Of a DNA stretch of 64,000 bases, positions 62,318 to 64,000 are shown in pieces. The stretch comes from Helopsaltes ochotensis (lineage: Eukaryota; Chordata; Aves; Passeriformes; Locustellidae). Both the position numbers and the translations under genes were made by a program. The stretch's first letter is position 1, and the number at the start of each line of letters is the position of its first letter. The notes under the pieces were generated by a model that was not told where the DNA came from, ran no database searches, and was given only the letters and a program-made list of their open reading frames with translations. The stretch lies in the NCBI GenBank assembly GCA_013400155.1, contig VXBM01000041.1, positions 1,817,138 through 1,881,137 on the forward strand, in the 5' to 3' direction.

Positions 62318-62428
62318 GCCAGCACTTGTGCAGGGGAGGCCTTCTACATCTCCTTGGATGGGAGATTTCCTACAGGTGATGGCTGTTGATGCAAACACCT
62401 GGAGAAGAAATTCCTTCTTCTGGGTCAG
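62318..62428 (+). other. weak candidate exon (111 nt)
   Basis: A good acceptor (ccttgttttctttcag, ending at 62317) and a good donor (GTCAG then GTGAGA from 62429) enclose 111 nt, a multiple of three. The frame that continues from upstream is open across it (PALVQGRPSTSPWMGDFLQV...), but no protein family is recognised. It might be an exon of a non-coding transcript, or chance. Confidence 0.15.
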
Positions 62429-62750
62429 GTGAGACACAGGTTTGGCATGGCATTTTGGTATATTCTAGCTCACAGTTGTCCTGAGACACAGGGGAATCTC
62501 TATTTGTTTCCTTATAAGCAGCAGCAGGTTGGGAGAAGAAGCACTGATGTCAAGAAAGCAATGATGGAGTAGTCTTTGGGCTCATTTAAGCTCTTCCCTT
62601 GCAGCAGATAGCAAGGAATTGTTTATCAGTTGTTTCTGTATCGCTTTCTTTCTTTCTGTATATGCAAACTGCCTATTGAATGCTGTGCAGTAAGATGAAG
62701 AAATATTTATTCTGCAATGTCTGTATTAACTGTTCTTAAGCTGAGAGGAC

Positions 62751-62808
62751 AGCTAATTGTGATCCAGGTTCTGGAAATCTTTCTGTGACTCAGTTTCATC
62801 ATTGTGAG
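62751..62808 (+). mobile_element. probable MIR SINE remnant
   Basis: 'tttctgtgactcagtttcat' with 'cattgt' (62780-62804) is close to the MIR 3' part 'tctctgtgcctcagtttcctcatctgt'. The upstream 'agctaattgtgatcc' can be aligned to MIR 'agctgtgtgacctt'. The copy is short and diverged, as expected for this ancient tRNA-derived SINE outside mammals. Confidence 0.4.
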
Positions 62809-63200
62809 CAGTATTTCTGAAGTCCACATGATTCCTATAATCTTCAAGGAAAAATCAATATAAGAGTTTGCAGTGGAACATGGCAGTACTGCAAGTGAAA
62901 GATGTTCTTCAGGAAACCTAGGTTCCAGGAGAACACAGTTAAGGAAAATATCACTAATTCTGGTCTACTGAACAAAGGTTTTAGAGAATCAAGTTTAAAA
63001 TACAACCAAATTTATTGTTAAGCACAGGGATTCTTGGCCCATCTCTTGAAAAATGTACAAATCCCCATATTCCTCTGCTTTATGATTTCTTTTCTCTCTA
63101 CAACTTCAGAGACCCCCATTAACTCCAAATTTTGAATGTAGTATTTGAACCCAGGTATTAATATTGATTTTTAATTTGATAAGAATAAAACCTTTTTTTT
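62809..63200. other. non-coding, nothing recognised
   Basis: Unique-looking AT-rich sequence ending in a T8 run next to the G-rich motif. Confidence 0.5.
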
Positions 63201-63223
63201 GGGGGGAGGGGGGCGGGCAGGGG
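63201..63223 (+). other. compact G-quadruplex motif
   Basis: The G runs are G6, A, G6, C, G3, CA, G4: four or more runs with loops of one to two bases. Very short loops are associated with stable parallel quadruplexes. A T8 run lies immediately upstream. No gene start or CpG island is nearby. Confidence 0.85.
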
Positions 63224-64000
63224 AAATCATTAGTTTTTACCTTGACAAATTCCTTTCCCTGCCCATGCAGCCATGCCAGAGATATATGTATCCACTCCTG
63301 GATGATTTTCAGGCAGACTTTTAGACCATCATCCATCTCTTCTGAGATATCTCCTAAACTGCCATTTCCAAATGCTATTACTTCCCTCTAACATGTCTCT
63401 TTTCAGTTCTCCTGGTCCCTGGGGTCTCAGTCAATATCTGGCTGGGTGAGCAGCCCTGCAGTCCCTTTCGGTTTGTTTTCTGGGAGCTGACATCCCACAG
63501 AGTTGATACTTCATCATGAAAGAAGATCAGACTCTTCCCCTAACATGATTCTTCATTAGTGAACTGCTGTATCATGATCCTTCTATGTTTAATCTCCTCA
63601 ATTAGTTCAAATAATGAATTCACTGCCAGGAAAGTTTACAAAAGAATATCATTTTAAATAAATACGCACTAAGTAAGCAGTGACTAAGTGCACTCCAAAG
63701 CCACATGTGCTCACCCCAGCAGGCTCCAGCCAAAGGGCTGTGCAGGGGTGTCACCACAGCCACTGTCACTATTTCTGGGCTACACAAGGGAAAGGAGGGC
63801 TGCAAGCTTTGGGAAATGCCTGACAGTTATTTGGGGGTGCTCTGCAATGATTCCAGGTATCTTTGGGTATTAATATCCAGGCATTAGTAAAGAGCTGCTA
63901 AATAGTTCATTTCTAGGAAACCGACAGCCTAGATATTTAAATCTCATCTTCCTTTGAACTCTCATAAAAAGTAGAATACTTTTACATGATCTACTACTAA
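63224..64000. other. non-coding, no feature recognised
   Basis: Short antisense and sense open frames (60-76 codons) only. No gene or repeat is recognised up to the window edge. Confidence 0.5.

Noticed and set aside
1..64000. CRISPR arrays, operons, prophage, integrons or bacterial regulatory elements
   Set aside because: The sequence is vertebrate nuclear DNA; no regularly spaced repeats or compact gene arrays are present.

Overview
This window looks like non-coding nuclear DNA from a vertebrate, most likely a bird. The main evidence is a set of CR1 LINE 3'-end fragments. Two end in the archosaur/avian form, with a 'gatgatc...ccaac...atgatt(c/t)tgtgat' tail (about 13957-14050 and 18990-19086). 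One is the same kind on the minus strand (about 7017-7124). Two are older CR1 tails of the type shared with turtles and crocodilians (about 8095-8412 plus; about 27192-27565 minus). No Alu, L1 or rodent SINE sequence was seen. CpG is sparse, interspersed-repeat density is low, and no CpG island or convincing promoter is visible.

No protein-coding gene can be supported. The longest ATG-initiated open frames are 147-166 codons. They have no recognisable domain, and they overlap, run through microsatellites, or lie antisense to one another, as expected by chance in 64 kb. Two intervals have exon-like splice signals (50296-50354 and 62318-62428) and are listed as weak candidates only. The window could be a gene desert or the inside of a very large intron; the sequence alone does not decide this.

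Layout. 0-10 kb: a 96-nt pure purine tract, a 75-nt T tract, an old amniote repeat, and two CR1 fragments. 10-20 kb: two avian-type CR1 tails, a possible conserved block near 15.7-16.1 kb, a 79-nt A tract, and an AT microsatellite. 20-30 kb: a 97-nt T tract containing the only N, a G-quadruplex motif, an AT-rich block near 25.4-25.65 kb, and an ancient CR1. 30-50 kb: mostly featureless, with a FOX-site pair near 35.2 kb and a 94-nt T tract at 42.2 kb. 50-64 kb is the most interesting part. It holds a near-perfect 23-bp-stem hairpin at 52.8 kb, a cluster of palindromic transcription-factor-like sites at 53.25-53.37 kb, a 75-nt A tract, and a block at 57.3-57.5 kb with a paired bicoid-type site and an exact PBX-MEIS decamer. 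It also holds a probable MIR remnant and a second G-quadruplex motif.

The best leads are the 52.8 kb hairpin, the regulatory-looking blocks near 53.3 and 57.4 kb, and the five long A/T homopolymers. These homopolymers share the same flanking-base polarity when read on the A strand. No new multi-gene system is visible.
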